Source: Nocardiopsis endophytica (lineage in GTDB: Bacteria; Actinomycetota; Actinomycetes; Streptosporangiales; Streptosporangiaceae). From it: a DNA stretch of 38,008 nt. The position numbers were made by a program, and so were the translations under genes. The notes under the pieces were generated by a model. That model did not search any database. It had not been told where the DNA came from and saw only the letters and a program-made list of their open reading frames with translations. The stretch is from assembly GCF_027706725.1 (NCBI RefSeq), contig NZ_JAQFWQ010000069.1, positions 1 through 38,008 on the forward strand, given 5' to 3'. Each line of letters starts with the position of its first letter. Within the stretch, counting starts at the first letter, position 1. Positions 1 through 10,973 of this stretch are shown in pieces.

Positions 1-65
1 ACTTCGAGCAGGGCGGCTGCCCGTTCGACCATGCCAAGTCGACCGTGTGGGGAGGGACCGAGTGA
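1..65 (+). CDS. nuoF: NADH-quinone oxidoreductase subunit F, C-terminal end only
   Basis: Only the last 20 codons are in the window, read from position 3 and ending in TGA at 63-65. The tail ([13 protein letters not shown]...) matches the usual actinobacterial NuoF C-terminus, and the gene overlaps the GTG start of nuoG by 4 bp. NuoF binds FMN and NADH and carries one [4Fe-4S] cluster in the peripheral arm of complex I. None of these domains is visible here, so the call rests on the short tail and on its place directly before nuoG. Confidence 0.8.
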   Translation, partial: FEQGGCPFDHAKSTVWGGTE

Positions 66-2548
66 CCGTCACGACGAACGCCTCCTCCGGGGGGAGCCCG
101 GCGGTCCCGCCGGAGGACCTGGTCACCGTCACCATCGACGGGTTCCGCATCCAGGTGCCCAAGGGGACGCTGGTGATCCGCGCGGCCGAGCTGCTGGGCA
201 TCCAGATCCCCCGGTTCTGCGACCACCCGCTGCTCGACCCGGTCGGGGCCTGCCGCCAGTGCCTGGTGGAGATCCCCGACGCCGGGAACGGCCGGGCGAT
301 GCCCAAGCCGCAGGCCTCCTGCACGATCACGGTGATGGAGGGCATGGTCGTCAAGACCCAGCTCACCTCGCCGACCGCGGAGAAGGCCCAGCGCGGCATC
401 ATGGAGTTCCTGCTGGTCAACCACCCGCTGGACTGCCCGGTCTGCGACAAGGGCGGCGAGTGCCCGCTGCAGAACCAGGCGATGTCCGCCGGGCAGGGCG
501 AGACCCGCTTCACCGGGACCAAGCGCACCTTCCCCAAGCCGGTGCCGCTGTCCACCCAGGTGCTGCTGGACCGGGAGCGGTGCATCCAGTGCGCCCGCTG
601 CACCCGGTTCTCCGCGCAGATCGCCGGGGACCCGTTCATCGAGCTGCTGGAGCGCGGCGCGAACGAGCAGGTCGGCACGGCCGAGGGCGAGCCGTTCCAG
701 TCCTACTTCTCCGGCAACACGGTGCAGATCTGCCCGGTGGGCGCGCTGACCGGCGCCGCCTACCGGTTCCGCTCGCGCCCCTTCGACCTGGTCAGCACGC
801 CCAGCGTGTGCGAGCACTGCGCCGCCGGGTGCGCCCAGCGCACCGACCACCGGCGCGGGGCGGTCACCCGCCGCCTGGCCGGGGACGACCCGCAGGTCAA
901 CGAGGAGTGGAACTGCGACAAGGGCCGCTGGGCGTTCACCTACGCCACCCGGCCCGACCGGCTCACCCGCCCGCTGGTGCGCGACGAGGACAGCCGGGCG
1001 CTGGAGTTCGCCTCCTGGCCCGAGGCGCTGACCACGGCGGCCCAGGGCCTGCGCAGGGCCCGCCGCGCGGCGGTGCTCACCGGCGGGCGGCTCACCCAGG
1101 AGGACGCCTACGCCTACGCCAAGTTCGCCCGGGTCGCCCTCAAGACCAACGACGTGGACATGCGGGCCCGCCCGCACTCGGAGGAGGAGGCCGAGTTCCT
1201 GGCCGCCCGCGTGGCCGGGACGGGGCTCGGGGTCACCTACTCCGACCTGGAGGCCGCCCCGGCCGTGCTGCTCGCCGGGTTCGAGCCCGAGGACGAGTCG
1301 CCGGTGGTGTTCCTGCGGCTGCGCAAGGCGCACCGGGCGGGCCGCCAGCGGCTCTTCTCGCTGGCGCCCTTCGCCAGCCGCGGCCTGGACAAGGCCGGGG
1401 GAGCGCTGATCCCGTCCGCCCCCGGCGACGAGGCCCGCATCCTGGACACCCTCGCCGACCGCGACCCCGACGCCGACGCGGCCCTGCGCGAGGAGGGCGC
1501 GGTGCTCATGGCGGGGGAGCGGCTGGCGCAGAGCCCGGGAGCGCTCTCCGCGCTGGTCCGGCTGGCCGACCGCACCGGCGCCCGCATCGCCTGGGTGCCG
1601 CGCCGGGCCGGGGAGCGCGGCGCGGCCGACGCCGGGGCGCTGCCCAACCTGCTGCCGGGCGGCCGCCCGGTCGGCGACGCCCGCGCCCGCGCCGAGACGG
1701 CCCGGGTCTGGGACGTGGCCTCCCTCCCCGAGCGGGAGGGCCGCGACACCGCCGCCATCATCGCGGCGGCGGCCGCCGGGGACCTGGACGCCCTGGTCAT
1801 CGCGGGGGTCGAACTGGACGACCTGCCCGATGCGCAGGCCGCCCGCGAAGCGCTGGCCAAGGTCCCCTTCATCGTCTCCCTGGAGCTGCGGGCCAGCGAC
1901 GTCACCGACCGCGCCGACGTGGTGCTGCCGGTGGCCGCGGTCGCCGAGAAGTCCGGGACCTTCGTCGACTGGGAGGGGCGGCCCCGCCCCTTCGACGACG
2001 CGCTGAAGGTGCCCGGCGCCCTGTCCGACCTGCGGGTGCTGGCCGCCGTCGCCGACGAGATGGACGTCCACCTGGGGCTGCCCGACGCCGCGGCGGCCGG
2101 CCGCGAGCTCCGGGAGCTGGGCGCCTGGCGCGGCGAGCGGGTCCCGGACCCGCTCACCGGCCCCGAGGCGGCCCCCGCCCCCGGCCGGGGCGAGGCGGTG
2201 CTGGCCACCTGGCGCCAGCTCCTGGGCAACGGCCGGATGGAGGACGGCGAGCCCTACCTCGCCGGGACCGCCCGCCCGGCCGCCGCCCGGCTCTCGGCCG
2301 CCACCGCCGCCGAGATCGGACTGGCCGACGGCGGCGCGCTTCGGGTCGCCGGGCCCGGCGGCGCGGTGACCGTGCCCGCGATCGTCGCCGCGGACATGCC
2401 CGACCGCCTGGTGTGGCTGCCCGCCAACGCCCATGACTGCGACGTCCGCCGCGACCTGGGCGCCGCGGCCGGGGACACCGTCCGCCTGGAACCGGTCCGC
2501 ACGGCCGACACGGCCGGGGCCGCCACGAGTGCTGGGAGCGCGCAGTGA
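62..2548 (+). CDS. nuoG: NADH-quinone oxidoreductase subunit G
   Basis: Large iron-sulfur subunit of the peripheral arm of complex I, passing electrons from NuoF towards the quinone site. The 828-residue product shows a plant-type [2Fe-2S] domain (Cys53, Cys64, Cys67, Cys87), then the His-Cys motif of cluster N3 ([15 protein letters not shown]), a two-part [4Fe-4S] site (CIQCARC and ICPVG), and a complete C-x2-C-x3-C-x27-C set starting CEHCAAGC. That last motif matches the extra cluster N7 found in only some bacterial NuoG proteins. The rest is the molybdopterin-oxidoreductase-like region. I chose GTG at 62 because GGGGAGGGA lies 6 nt upstream and the start overlaps the nuoF stop; an in-frame GTG at 47 is possible. 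The stop overlaps the start of nuoH by 4 bp, which suggests translational coupling. Confidence 0.97.
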   Translation: MTVTTNASSGGSPAVPPEDLVTVTIDGFRIQVPKGTLVIRAAELLGIQIPRFCDHPLLDPVGACRQCLVEIPDAGNGRAMPKPQASCTITVMEGMVVKTQLTSPTAEKAQRGIMEFLLVNHPLDCPVCDKGGECPLQNQAMSAGQGETRFTGTKRTFPKPVPLSTQVLLDRERCIQCARCTRFSAQIAGDPFIELLERGANEQVGTAEGEPFQSYFSGNTVQICPVGALTGAAYRFRSRPFDLVSTPSVCEHCAAGCAQRTDHRRGAVTRRLAGDDPQVNEEWNCDKGRWAFTYATRPDRLTRPLVRDEDSRALEFASWPEALTTAAQGLRRARRAAVLTGGRLTQEDAYAYAKFARVALKTNDVDMRARPHSEEEAEFLAARVAGTGLGVTYSDLEAAPAVLLAGFEPEDESPVVFLRLRKAHRAGRQRLFSLAPFASRGLDKAGGALIPSAPGDEARILDTLADRDPDADAALREEGAVLMAGERLAQSPGALSALVRLADRTGARIAWVPRRAGERGAADAGALPNLLPGGRPVGDARARAETARVWDVASLPEREGRDTAAIIAAAAAGDLDALVIAGVELDDLPDAQAAREALAKVPFIVSLELRASDVTDRADVVLPVAAVAEKSGTFVDWEGRPRPFDDALKVPGALSDLRVLAAVADEMDVHLGLPDAAAAGRELRELGAWRGERVPDPLTGPEAAPAPGRGEAVLATWRQLLGNGRMEDGEPYLAGTARPAAARLSAATAAEIGLADGGALRVAGPGGAVTVPAIVAADMPDRLVWLPANAHDCDVRRDLGAAAGDTVRLEPVRTADTAGAATSAGSAQ

Positions 2549-3924
2549 AGCCCGACGCCGTCACGACGCCCGCCGCCCTGCAGGCGGCGGCAGCCGAACC
2601 CGGCCTGGGGGCCTTCGGCGGCGATCCCTGGTGGATCATCCTCATCAAGGCCGTGGCCATCTTCGTGTTCCTGATGGTCTGCGTGCTCATGATGATCATG
2701 GCCGACCGCAAGGTCATGGGCCGCATGCAGCAGCGCCACGGACCCAACCGCATGGGTCCCTGGGGGCTGCTGCAGTCCCTGTTCGACGGCGTGAAGCTGT
2801 CGCTCAAGGAGGACGTGATCCCGCGCAACGTGGACCGGCTGGTCTACATCGCGGCGCCGATGATCGCGGCCGTCCCGGCGTTCATCGGGTTCTCGGTGAT
2901 CCCGCTGGGGCCCGAGGTGTCGATGTTCGGCGTGGAGACGCGGCTGCAGCTCACCGACCTGCCGGTGGCGGCGCTGGTGGTGCTGGGCACCGCCGCGATC
3001 GGGGTGTACGGCATCGTGCTGGGCGGGTGGGCCTCCCAGTCGCCCTACGCCCTGCTCGGCGGGCTGCGCGCCTCGGCGCAGGTGATCAGCTACGAGATCG
3101 CCATGGGGCTGAGCTTCGTGGCGGTGTTCATGCTCGCGGGCACGCTGACCACCTCGGGGATCGTCGCGGCCCAGCAGGAGCTGTGGTTCGCCGTGCTGCT
3201 GCTGCCCTCGTTCCTCATCTACCTGGTCACGATGGTCGGCGAGACCAACCGGCTCCCGTTCGACCTGGCCGAGGGCGAGGGCGAGATCGTCGGCGGCTTC
3301 ATGACCGAGTACGGGTCCATGAAGTTCACCATGTTCTTCCTGGCCGAGTACGTGAACATGGTGACCGTCGCCGCGGTCTCGGTCACCTTCTTCCTCGGCG
3401 GCTGGTACGCCCCGCCGCCGATCACGATGTTCTGGGAGGGCGCCAACGCCGGGTGGTGGCCCCTGCTGTGGTGGCTGCTGAAGTTCCTGGTGGTCATGTT
3501 CCTGTTCATCTGGCTGCGCGGCTCGCTCCCGCGGATCCGCTACGACCAGCTCATGCAGCTCGGGTGGAAGATCCTCATCCCGGTGCAGCTGGTGTGGATC
3601 ACCGCGGTGGCCGCCGTGCGGCTGATGGTCAGCGAGCAGGCCCCCGTCGGCGCGACGGTCGCCGTCGGTGCCGCCTTCGCCCTGGTCACGGTGGGGGCCA
3701 TCGCCGCCTGGGCGCGCTCGGTGAAGCGCCGCCGCGCCGCCGAGGCCGCCGAGCGCGCCGAGGAGCTGCGCGCCATGGCCGCCGACCCCGACCGCGGCGG
3801 GTTCCCGGTGCCGCCGCTGCGCGCCGCGCACTACGGCAGCACCGTCGCGGCGGAGCCGCCCCTGCACACCGCACCGGCCCCGGCCGGCAGTCCCGCCAAG
3901 CGTGAGGAGGTTACCGGTGCTTGA
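2545..3924 (+). CDS. nuoH: NADH-quinone oxidoreductase subunit H
   Basis: Membrane subunit of complex I (ND1 family) that forms much of the quinone-binding chamber where peripheral and membrane arms meet. The 459-residue product has several hydrophobic helices and the conserved loop [20 protein letters not shown], with the acidic residues expected for the quinone/proton channel. [20 protein letters not shown] near residue 60 is also a family hallmark. The C-terminal 80 or so residues are an Ala/Arg/Pro-rich extension beyond the last helix, common in high-GC actinobacterial NuoH. The start is the GTG overlapping the nuoG stop, and the 3' end overlaps nuoI by 8 bp. Confidence 0.97.
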   Translation: MKPDAVTTPAALQAAAAEPGLGAFGGDPWWIILIKAVAIFVFLMVCVLMMIMADRKVMGRMQQRHGPNRMGPWGLLQSLFDGVKLSLKEDVIPRNVDRLVYIAAPMIAAVPAFIGFSVIPLGPEVSMFGVETRLQLTDLPVAALVVLGTAAIGVYGIVLGGWASQSPYALLGGLRASAQVISYEIAMGLSFVAVFMLAGTLTTSGIVAAQQELWFAVLLLPSFLIYLVTMVGETNRLPFDLAEGEGEIVGGFMTEYGSMKFTMFFLAEYVNMVTVAAVSVTFFLGGWYAPPPITMFWEGANAGWWPLLWWLLKFLVVMFLFIWLRGSLPRIRYDQLMQLGWKILIPVQLVWITAVAAVRLMVSEQAPVGATVAVGAAFALVTVGAIAAWARSVKRRRAAEAAERAEELRAMAADPDRGGFPVPPLRAAHYGSTVAAEPPLHTAPAPAGSPAKREEVTGA

Positions 3925-4504
3925 CTGGCTCAACCCCGTCAAAGGGTTCGGCGTCACCTTCCACACCATGTTCAAGAAGGTGCCGACCGTCGAGTACCCG
4001 GAGGTGAAGCGCCCCACGGCGCCGCGCTTCCACGGACGCCACCGGCTCAACCGGTGGCCCGACGGCCTGGAGAAGTGCATCGGCTGCGAGCTGTGCGCCT
4101 GGGCCTGCCCGGCCGACGCGATCTACGTCGAGGCCGGGGACAACACCGAGGACGACCGGTACTCGCCCGGCGAGCGCTACGGCCGCGTCTACCAGATCAA
4201 CTACCTGCGCTGCATCCTGTGCGGGCTGTGCGTGGAGGCCTGCCCCACCCGGGCGCTGACCATGACCAACGAGTACGAGCTGGCCGACGACGACCGCGAG
4301 AGCCTCATCTACACCAAGGAGCAGCTCCTCGCCGGGCTGACCGAGGACATGGAGGCCCCGCCGCACCCGATGCGCCTCGGCGACACCGAGGAGGACTACT
4401 ACCGGCACCACGGCGAGGCCGCGCGGCGCCAGACCCCGGCCCCCGAGGCGGCCCGGGACGCGGCGGCCTCGGGCGAGCCGGCCGGGAACGGGGCGGGCCG
4501 ATGA
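3917..4504 (+). CDS. nuoI: NADH-quinone oxidoreductase subunit I
   Basis: Ferredoxin-like subunit that carries the last two [4Fe-4S] clusters (N6a and N6b) before cluster N2 and quinone. Two complete motifs are visible in the 195-residue product: [12 protein letters not shown] (Cys54, 57, 60, 64) and [12 protein letters not shown] (Cys99, 102, 105, 109). The C-terminal 40 residues are a variable Ala/Glu-rich tail. I chose GTG at 3917 because GAGGAGG at 3904-3910 lies 6 nt upstream, and the product then starts [14 protein letters not shown] as is usual in actinomycetes. The gene overlaps nuoH by 8 bp and nuoJ by 4 bp. Confidence 0.96.
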   Translation: MLDWLNPVKGFGVTFHTMFKKVPTVEYPEVKRPTAPRFHGRHRLNRWPDGLEKCIGCELCAWACPADAIYVEAGDNTEDDRYSPGERYGRVYQINYLRCILCGLCVEACPTRALTMTNEYELADDDRESLIYTKEQLLAGLTEDMEAPPHPMRLGDTEEDYYRHHGEAARRQTPAPEAARDAAASGEPAGNGAGR

Positions 4505-5388
4505 GCGAGTCCGTCGCGTTCTGGACCATCGGCGCGGTCGTGCTGGCCGCCGCCGCGGGCGTGGTGCTCTCCCGCAAGGCCGTGTACTCGGCGCTGATGA
4601 TGGCCGTGGTCATGCTGGGCCTGGCCGTCTTCTACGGGATGAACCAGGCGCCCTTCCTGATGGTCGTGCAGATCGTCGTCTACACCGGCGCCGTGCTGAT
4701 GCTGTTCCTGTTCGTGCTGATGCTCGTCGGCGTCAGCTCGGCGGACTCGCTGGTGGAGACCATCCGCGGACAGCGGGTGCTGGCCGGGGCGGTCGCCGTG
4801 TGCTTCCTGCTCGCCCTGGGCCTGGGGCTGACCCGGATCACCGGCGCCGAGCCGGCGGGCCTGGGCGCCGCCGCGGCCGCCGGGGGCACCGTGCCCGCGA
4901 TCGCCTCCGAGGTGGTCTTCCGGTACGTCATCGCCTTCGAGGCCACCGGCGCCCTGCTGATCACCGCGGTGCTCGGCGCGCTGGTGCTGGCGCACGCCGC
5001 CCGCACCTCCGAGCGCCGCACCCAGCGGCAGCTGGCCCGCGAGCGGGTGCTCGGCGGCCACCCGACCCCGCTGCCGGGGCCGGGCACCTACGCCCGGCAC
5101 AACGCCATCGACATGCCGGCGCTGCTGCCCGACGGGTCGGTCTCGCGGCTCTCGCTCAACCCGGTGCTGGCCGCCCGCGACCCCGAACTGCAGTCCGGCG
5201 TGCCCGACGACGTCCGGCTGGGCACCGTGCCCGAGGCCGGGGGCGCGTCGGACTCGGCCGCCTCCAAGGAGGGGCGCGGCACCGGCCGCGAGCCGGTCCC
5301 CGGCCCGGACGCGGACACCGAGGACGGGGACCAGGACGGTGCCCGGGGCGCCGAAGGACAGGAGGCTGAGCGCTCGTGGACCCCATGA
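4501..5388 (+). CDS. nuoJ: NADH-quinone oxidoreductase subunit J
   Basis: Small membrane subunit (ND6 family) of the proton-pumping arm. The 295-residue product has five predicted transmembrane helices in its first 165 residues, including the conserved stretch [19 protein letters not shown], whose glycine-containing helix takes part in coupling. The remaining ~130 residues are a hydrophilic, acidic, Gly/Glu/Asp-rich tail with no recognised domain, making the protein much longer than the enterobacterial form (about 180 residues). Such tails occur in other actinobacterial NuoJ proteins. The ATG overlaps the nuoI stop, and the 3' end overlaps nuoK by 13 bp. Confidence 0.95.
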   Translation: MSESVAFWTIGAVVLAAAAGVVLSRKAVYSALMMAVVMLGLAVFYGMNQAPFLMVVQIVVYTGAVLMLFLFVLMLVGVSSADSLVETIRGQRVLAGAVAVCFLLALGLGLTRITGAEPAGLGAAAAAGGTVPAIASEVVFRYVIAFEATGALLITAVLGALVLAHAARTSERRTQRQLARERVLGGHPTPLPGPGTYARHNAIDMPALLPDGSVSRLSLNPVLAARDPELQSGVPDDVRLGTVPEAGGASDSAASKEGRGTGREPVPGPDADTEDGDQDGARGAEGQEAERSWTP

Positions 5389-5675
5389 ACTACATCGCGC
5401 TGGCCGCGCTGCTGTTCACCATCGGCGCCCTGGGCGTGCTGGTCCGGCGCAACGCGATCATCGTCTTCATGTGCGTCGAGCTCATGCTCAACGCCTGCAA
5501 CCTGGCGTTCGTCGCCTTCGCGCGCATGCACGGCGACATCGAGGGGCAGGTCATCGCGTTCTTCGTGATGGTCGTCGCCGCCGCCGAGGTCGTCGTGGGG
5601 CTCGCGATCATCATGCAGATCTTCCGGACCCGCAGGTCGGCGTCGGTCGACGACGCGAACCTGCTCAAGTACTAG
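5376..5675 (+). CDS. nuoK: NADH-quinone oxidoreductase subunit K
   Basis: Three-helix membrane subunit (ND4L family) of complex I. The 99-residue product has the normal family length and carries the two conserved membrane glutamates involved in proton transfer, one in [13 protein letters not shown] and one in [15 protein letters not shown] chose GTG at 5376 because AGGAGG at 5360-5365 lies 10 nt upstream; an in-frame ATG at 5385 is further from it. The gene overlaps the end of nuoJ and is followed 14 nt later by nuoL. Confidence 0.96.
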   Translation: MDPMNYIALAALLFTIGALGVLVRRNAIIVFMCVELMLNACNLAFVAFARMHGDIEGQVIAFFVMVVAAAEVVVGLAIIMQIFRTRRSASVDDANLLKY

Positions 5676-5689
5676 AAGGCGGCGCGACC

Positions 5690-7597
5690 GTGTCTGACAA
5701 CTCCCTCGTGCTCGGCGGCGCCTGGATGCTCATCGCGCTGCCCCTGCTGGGCGCGGCCGTCCTGCTGCTGGGCGGCCGGCGCACCGACGGGTGGGGCCAC
5801 TGGCTCGCGGTGGCGCTGCCCGCGGGAAGCTTCGTGTGGGCCGTGCTCGCCCTGGTCGAACTGCTCGGCCGCGGCGCGCACGAGCGCAGCGTCGACGTGC
5901 CGGTGTACACCTGGTTCGCCTCCGGCGGGCTGGAGGTGGGCGCGAACCTGCTGCTCGACCCGCTGTCGATCAGCTTCGCCCTGCTCATCACCGGCGTGGG
6001 CACGCTGATCCACGTCTACTCGGTGGGCTACATGGCCCACGACGAGCGGCGGCGCCGGTTCTTCGCCTACCTGAACCTGTTCGTCGCGGCGATGCTGGTG
6101 CTGGTGCTGGCCGACAACTTCGTGCTGCTCTTCCTCGGCTGGGAGGGCGTGGGCCTGGCCTCCTACCTGCTGATCGGGTTCTGGCAGCACAAGCCCTCGG
6201 CGGCGGTGGCGGCCAAGAAGGCCTTCCTGGTCAACCGGGTCGGCGACCTGGGGCTGCTCATCGCCGTCATGGTGATGTTCACCACCTTCGGCACCGTGGC
6301 CTACTCCGGGGTCTTCGCGGCGCTGGACGGGGCCGGGCAGGGCGTGGCCACCGCGATCGGGCTGCTCCTGCTGCTCGGCGCCTGCGGCAAGTCCGCCCAG
6401 CTCCCGCTGCAGTCCTGGCTGCTGGACGCGATGGAGGGCCCCACCCCGGTGTCCGCGCTGATCCACGCGGCCACCATGGTCACCGCCGGGGTGTACCTCA
6501 TCGTGCGCGCCGGGCCGGTCTTCGAGGCGGCCCCGGCCGCCCAGACCGCCGTCGCGGTCGTCGGCGCGGCCACCCTGCTGGCCGGCGCGGTCATCGGGTG
6601 CGCCAAGGACGACATCAAGAAGGCCCTGGCCGGGTCGACCATGAGCCAGATCGGCTACATGACGCTGGCCGCCGGACTGGGCCCGGCCGGGTACGCGGTC
6701 GCCATCGCCCACCTGGTCACCCACGGCTTCTTCAAGGCCGGGCTGTTCCTGGGGGCCGGGTCGGTCATGCACGGCATGAACGACGAGGTCGACATGCGCC
6801 GCTACGGCGCCCTGCGCCGGTACATGCCGGTGACCTTCGCCACCTTCGGCCTGGGCTACCTCGCCATCATCGGGTTCCCGCTGCTGTCGGGGTGGTGGAC
6901 CAAGGAGGGCATCATCGAGGCGGCCTTCGCCTCGGGCGGCACCTCCGGGCAGGTCTACGGCTGGGCGGCCCTGATCGGCGCCGGGCTCACCGCGTTCTAC
7001 ATGACGCGCGTGATGATCATGACCTTCTTCGGCGAGAAGCGCTGGGACGAGGGCGCGCACCCGCACGAGTCCCCGGTCTCCATGACCGCGCCCATGGTGG
7101 TGCTGGCCGTCGGGTCGGTGGCGCTGGGCGCCGTGCTCGTCTACGGCTACCGCTTCGCCGCCTTCCTGGAGCCGGCCGTCGGCGCCCCGGAGGAGCACCA
7201 CGAGTTCCACCTGTCCGCCATGTTCACGAGCTGGCCGTCGCTGACCGCCCTGGGGCTGATGGCCGCAGGGGTCGCCGCGGCCTGGTTCATGTACGGCCGG
7301 GCGCCGGTGCCGCGCACCGCGCCCAAGGGCAACTTCATCACCGTGGCCGCCCGCAACGAGCTCTACGGCAACCAGATCAACGAGGGCCTGCTCATGCGGC
7401 CGGGCCAGGCCGTCACCACGGCGCTGGTCGCCATCGACACCCACGTCGTCGACGGGGCGGTGCAGGGGGTGGCCGCCGGCGTCCGGAACACCTCCGGCGA
7501 GCTCCGCCGCGCCCAGACCGGGTTCGCCCGCACCTACGCGCTGACCATGCTGTTCGGCGCCGCCGTCGTCGTCGCCACGCTGGCAGTGAGGATTTAG
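5690..7597 (+). CDS. nuoL: NADH-quinone oxidoreductase subunit L
   Basis: Distal antiporter-like proton-pumping subunit (ND5 family) of complex I, with the long lateral helix at its C-terminus. The 635-residue product contains the family signatures [54 protein letters not shown] and STMSQIGYM, including the membrane-embedded Glu and Lys residues of the proton path. The GTG at 5690 gives [22 protein letters not shown], the usual N-terminus; the weak ribosome-binding site AAGGCGGCG lies just upstream. It follows nuoK by 14 nt and precedes nuoM by 3 nt. Confidence 0.97.
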   Translation: MSDNSLVLGGAWMLIALPLLGAAVLLLGGRRTDGWGHWLAVALPAGSFVWAVLALVELLGRGAHERSVDVPVYTWFASGGLEVGANLLLDPLSISFALLITGVGTLIHVYSVGYMAHDERRRRFFAYLNLFVAAMLVLVLADNFVLLFLGWEGVGLASYLLIGFWQHKPSAAVAAKKAFLVNRVGDLGLLIAVMVMFTTFGTVAYSGVFAALDGAGQGVATAIGLLLLLGACGKSAQLPLQSWLLDAMEGPTPVSALIHAATMVTAGVYLIVRAGPVFEAAPAAQTAVAVVGAATLLAGAVIGCAKDDIKKALAGSTMSQIGYMTLAAGLGPAGYAVAIAHLVTHGFFKAGLFLGAGSVMHGMNDEVDMRRYGALRRYMPVTFATFGLGYLAIIGFPLLSGWWTKEGIIEAAFASGGTSGQVYGWAALIGAGLTAFYMTRVMIMTFFGEKRWDEGAHPHESPVSMTAPMVVLAVGSVALGAVLVYGYRFAAFLEPAVGAPEEHHEFHLSAMFTSWPSLTALGLMAAGVAAAWFMYGRAPVPRTAPKGNFITVAARNELYGNQINEGLLMRPGQAVTTALVAIDTHVVDGAVQGVAAGVRNTSGELRRAQTGFARTYALTMLFGAAVVVATLAVRI

Positions 7598-7600
7598 CCG

Positions 7601-9154
7601 ATGTCCGATATCCCCTGGCTGACTCTGGGAGTGGCCCTGCCGGCGCTGGGCGCGCTGGCGGTGGCGCTGGTCCCGCGCGCGGCCGCCGGGCTCGCCAAGC
7701 GGGTCGCGCTGGGCGTGTCCCTGGGCACGCTGGCGCTGATGGCCGCGATGGCCGCGAACTTCTCCACGGCCGCCGCCGGAGAGCTGCAGTTCACCGAGGT
7801 GTACCCGTGGATCCCGCGGTTCGGGATCAGCTACGCCGTGGGCGTGGACGGCATCGCGCTGCTGCTGGTCCTGATGTCGGTGGTGCTGGTGCCGCTGGTG
7901 ATCCTGGCGGCCTGGAACGAGTGCGACGACGCCGAGGACGGGGGCAAGGGCTACTTCGGCCTGATCCTGCTCCTGGAGGCGATGATGGTCGGCGTCTTCG
8001 CCGCCACCGACGTCTTCCTGTTCTACGTCTTCTTCGAGGCCATGCTCATCCCGGTCTACTTCATGATCGGGCGCTACGGCCGCGGCGCCGAGCGGCGCAG
8101 GGCCGCGATCACCTTCCTGCTCTACAGCCTGGCGGGCGGCCTGCTGATGCTGGTCGCGGTCATCGGGGTGTACGTGTACGGCGGCACCTTCCTGTGGAGC
8201 GACCTGGCCGGAGGGGCGCTGGCGCAGGTCGACCCGTCCACCGCGCGCTGGCTCTTCCTCGGCTTCTTCATCGCCTTCGCGATCAAGGCGCCGATGTGGC
8301 CGCTGCACAGCTGGCTGCCGACCGCCGCCTCCTCGTCCCGGCCCGGCACCGCGGTGCTGCTGGTCGGCGTGCTGGACAAGGTCGGCACCTACGGCATGCT
8401 CCGGTACTGCCTGGAGCTGTTCCCCGGCGCCGCCACCTGGTTCGTGTGGCCCGCGGTGGCGCTGAGCCTGGTCAGCATCGTCTACGGCGCGGTGCTCGCC
8501 ATCGGCCAGAGCGACATGATGCGGCTCATCGCCTTCACCTCGGTGTCCCACTTCGGGTTCATCACCCTGGGGATCTTCGCGATGACCACCCAGGGGCAGT
8601 CCGGCGCGGCGCTGTACATGGTCAACCACGGCTTCGCCACCGGGGCGCTGTTCCTCATCGTCGGGTTCCTGATCGCCCGGCAGGGGTCGGCGGCCATCGC
8701 CGACTACCAGGGCGTGCAGAAGGTCGCCCCGGTGCTGGCCGGGACCTTCCTGCTGGCCGGGCTGGCGGGCCTGGCGCTGCCCGGGCTGGCGCCGTTCGTC
8801 AGCGAGTTCCTGGTGTTCGTCGGCACCTACGCCTTCAACCCGGTCCCGGCGGTCATCGCCGCGGCCGGCGTGGTGCTCGCCGCCCTCTACATCCTGTGGA
8901 TGTACCAGCGCACCATGACCGGGCCGGTGCCCGAGCGGCTGTCCGGCCTGCCCGACCTGAACGTGCGCGAGGTGGGGGCGATCGCCCCGCTCGCCGCGCT
9001 CATCGTGGTGCTGGGCGTCTACCCGCAGCCCCTGCTGGACGCCGCCGAGCCCGCGGTGGAGCGCACCATGCTCCAGCTGGACGCCGTCGACCCCGCGCCC
9101 GCGGTCGACGGTTCGGGGCCCGTCGCGGGCGGCGGAAAGGAGCCTGGAGAGTGA
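7601..9154 (+). CDS. nuoM: NADH-quinone oxidoreductase subunit M
   Basis: Antiporter-like proton-pumping subunit (ND4 family). The 517-residue product shows the conserved core LFYVFFEAMLIPVYFMIGR with its essential glutamate, KAPMWPLHSWLPTAA with the buried lysine, and TSVSHFGFITLGIF. ATG at 7601 lies 3 nt after the nuoL stop, and GAGGATTTAG just upstream serves as a weak ribosome-binding site. The C-terminal ~30 residues after the last helix are a short hydrophilic extension. The stop overlaps the GTG of nuoN by 4 bp. Confidence 0.97.
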   Translation: MSDIPWLTLGVALPALGALAVALVPRAAAGLAKRVALGVSLGTLALMAAMAANFSTAAAGELQFTEVYPWIPRFGISYAVGVDGIALLLVLMSVVLVPLVILAAWNECDDAEDGGKGYFGLILLLEAMMVGVFAATDVFLFYVFFEAMLIPVYFMIGRYGRGAERRRAAITFLLYSLAGGLLMLVAVIGVYVYGGTFLWSDLAGGALAQVDPSTARWLFLGFFIAFAIKAPMWPLHSWLPTAASSSRPGTAVLLVGVLDKVGTYGMLRYCLELFPGAATWFVWPAVALSLVSIVYGAVLAIGQSDMMRLIAFTSVSHFGFITLGIFAMTTQGQSGAALYMVNHGFATGALFLIVGFLIARQGSAAIADYQGVQKVAPVLAGTFLLAGLAGLALPGLAPFVSEFLVFVGTYAFNPVPAVIAAAGVVLAALYILWMYQRTMTGPVPERLSGLPDLNVREVGAIAPLAALIVVLGVYPQPLLDAAEPAVERTMLQLDAVDPAPAVDGSGPVAGGGKEPGE

Positions 9155-10749
9155 TCACCGACACGCCCCCGAGCATCGACTACTGGCTGCTCGCCCCGAT
9201 GCTGACCGTCTTCGGGGCGGGGGTGCTGGCCGTGCTGGTCGAGGCCTTCGCCCCCAAGGCGCGGCGCCGCCCGCTGCAGCTGGGGCTGACCGCGGCCGCG
9301 CTGATCGCCGCGTTCGTGCTGACCGTGCTGCAGGTCGGGTCGGTGCCCGCCGAGGGCACCACCCTGGCCATGGGCGCGGTGGCGGTGGACCGCCCGGCGC
9401 TGTTCTTCCAGGGCGCCATCCTGGTGCTGGCCGCCATCGCGCTGCTGCTCATCGCCGAGCGGCGCGGCGGGGAGGACGCGTTCGCCGCCCAGGCGGCCGC
9501 CGTGCCCGGCAGCGAGGAGGAGCGGGCGCACACCCTGGCCGGGTCCGAGCACACCGAGGTCTACCCGCTGGTGCTGTTCGCGGTGCTGGGCATGCTGCTG
9601 TTCACCGCCGCCAACGACTTCCTCACCCTGTTCATCGCCCTGGAGGTGATGAGCCTGCCGCTGTACCTGCTGTGCGGGCTCGCCCGGCGGCGCCGCCTGT
9701 TCTCCCAGGAGGCGGCGGTCAAGTACTTCCTGCTGGGCGCGTTCTCCTCGGCCTTCTTCCTGTTCGGCATCGCGCTGGTGTACGGCTTCTCCGGTGCGGT
9801 CAACTACGCCGAGGTCGCCGAGGCGGTCCAGGCCGGCGGGGGCGGCGCCTTCGAGGGCGGCGGCGGGGAGCCGCTGCTGCTGCTCGGCATCGCCCTGGTC
9901 GGGGTGGGGCTGCTGTTCAAGGTCGGCGCGGTGCCCTTCCACAACTGGAAGCCCGACGTCTACCAGGGGGCGCCCACCCCCATCACCGCGCTGATGGCCT
10001 CGGGCACCCTGGTGGCGGCGTTCGGCGCGCTGCTGCGGGTGTTCTTCACCGCCTTCGGCGACACCGCCGAGGCCTGGCGGCCGATGATCTGGGTGGTGGC
10101 GATCCTCACCATGGTGCTGGCCGCGGTGGTGGCCGTCACCCAGCGCGACATCAAGCGGCTGCTGGCCTACTCCTCGGTGGTGCACGCCGGGTTCGTGCTG
10201 ACCGCGGTGGTCGCCGCCGACTCCGCCGGGCTCGCCGGGGCCATGTTCTACCTGGCCGCCTACGGGTTCACCACCATCGGCGCCTTCGCCGTGGTCACCC
10301 TGGTGCGCACGCACGAGGGCGGGCCCGAGGCGGGCGAGCTGTCCCGCTGGGCCGGGCTGGGCCGCACCTCCCCGCTGCTGGCCGGCGCGCTCTCGCTGTT
10401 CCTGCTCGCCTTCGCCGGCATCCCGCTGACCAGCGGGTTCATCGGCAAGTTCGCGGTGTTCGAGGCGGCGGTGGCGGCCGGGGCGGTGCCCCTGGTCGTG
10501 GTGGGCGTGCTGAGCAGCGCGGTGACCGCGTTCTTCTACGTGCGCATCATCGTGCTGATGTACTTCTCCGAGCCGGCCGCGGACCGGCCGGTGCACACCG
10601 CCCGCGCCGGGGCGCTCACCGGCACCGCCATCGGCATCGGGGCGGCCGCCACCCTGGTGCTGGGGGTCTACCCCACGCCGGTGCTGGACCACCTGGTGCC
10701 GCAGCCCGGGGAGGAGGCGGTGGCCACGGCCGGCGCCTTCACCCGCTGA
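9151..10749 (+). CDS. nuoN: NADH-quinone oxidoreductase subunit N
   Basis: Third antiporter-like proton-pumping subunit (ND2 family) and the last gene of the complex I operon. The 532-residue product contains FIALEVMSLPLYLLCGLARRR with the conserved Glu, KYFLLGAFSSAFFLFG, KVGAVPFHNWKPDVYQGAPTP with the buried Lys, and RDIKRLLAYSSVVHAGF. The start is the GTG within the nuoM stop, with GGAGAG directly upstream. A hydrophilic insert near residues 110-130 (AAVPGSEEERAHTLAGSEHTE) separates early helices and is typical of actinobacterial NuoN. A strong hairpin follows, marking the operon end. Confidence 0.97.
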   Translation: MITDTPPSIDYWLLAPMLTVFGAGVLAVLVEAFAPKARRRPLQLGLTAAALIAAFVLTVLQVGSVPAEGTTLAMGAVAVDRPALFFQGAILVLAAIALLLIAERRGGEDAFAAQAAAVPGSEEERAHTLAGSEHTEVYPLVLFAVLGMLLFTAANDFLTLFIALEVMSLPLYLLCGLARRRRLFSQEAAVKYFLLGAFSSAFFLFGIALVYGFSGAVNYAEVAEAVQAGGGGAFEGGGGEPLLLLGIALVGVGLLFKVGAVPFHNWKPDVYQGAPTPITALMASGTLVAAFGALLRVFFTAFGDTAEAWRPMIWVVAILTMVLAAVVAVTQRDIKRLLAYSSVVHAGFVLTAVVAADSAGLAGAMFYLAAYGFTTIGAFAVVTLVRTHEGGPEAGELSRWAGLGRTSPLLAGALSLFLLAFAGIPLTSGFIGKFAVFEAAVAAGAVPLVVVGVLSSAVTAFFYVRIIVLMYFSEPAADRPVHTARAGALTGTAIGIGAAATLVLGVYPTPVLDHLVPQPGEEAVATAGAFTR

Positions 10750-10759
10750 CCCGGTGCGC

Positions 10760-10802
10760 GGCCCCGCCGGAGCGCCCCGACGATGGGCCCTCCGGCGGGG
10801 CC
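10760..10802 (+). terminator. Hairpin terminator after the nuo operon
   Basis: GGCCCCGCCGGA at 10760-10771 pairs perfectly with TCCGGCGGGGCC at 10791-10802 across a 19-nt loop. It begins 11 nt after the nuoN stop. There is no following T-run, as is common for GC-rich actinomycete terminators. Confidence 0.7.
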
Positions 10803-10973
10803 GTGCCGCCGGTGGTCACCGCCGCTTCACGGGCGGTGAGTGGCTTTGGCTGATCAATCCGGGTCCGATAACTTGGCTAGTCGGTCGATGTTCATCCCGA
10901 GAGCGCGCGAAATGCCGGACCGGCGCCAGGCCGGACCCCGGGGCGCGCGCCCGTTGACGTGTGGAGCTTTCTG

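Noticed and set aside
5672-8629. A 985-codon open frame on the minus strand opposite nuoL/nuoM.
   Set aside because: His/Gln/Gly/Arg-rich composition without any domain, antisense to conserved nuo genes; typical of high-GC shadow frames.
5791-9150. A very long open frame runs through nuoL and nuoM in another frame before joining nuoN.
   Set aside because: It is the GC-rich shadow of genuine nuo genes; only 9151-10749 encodes a recognisable protein.
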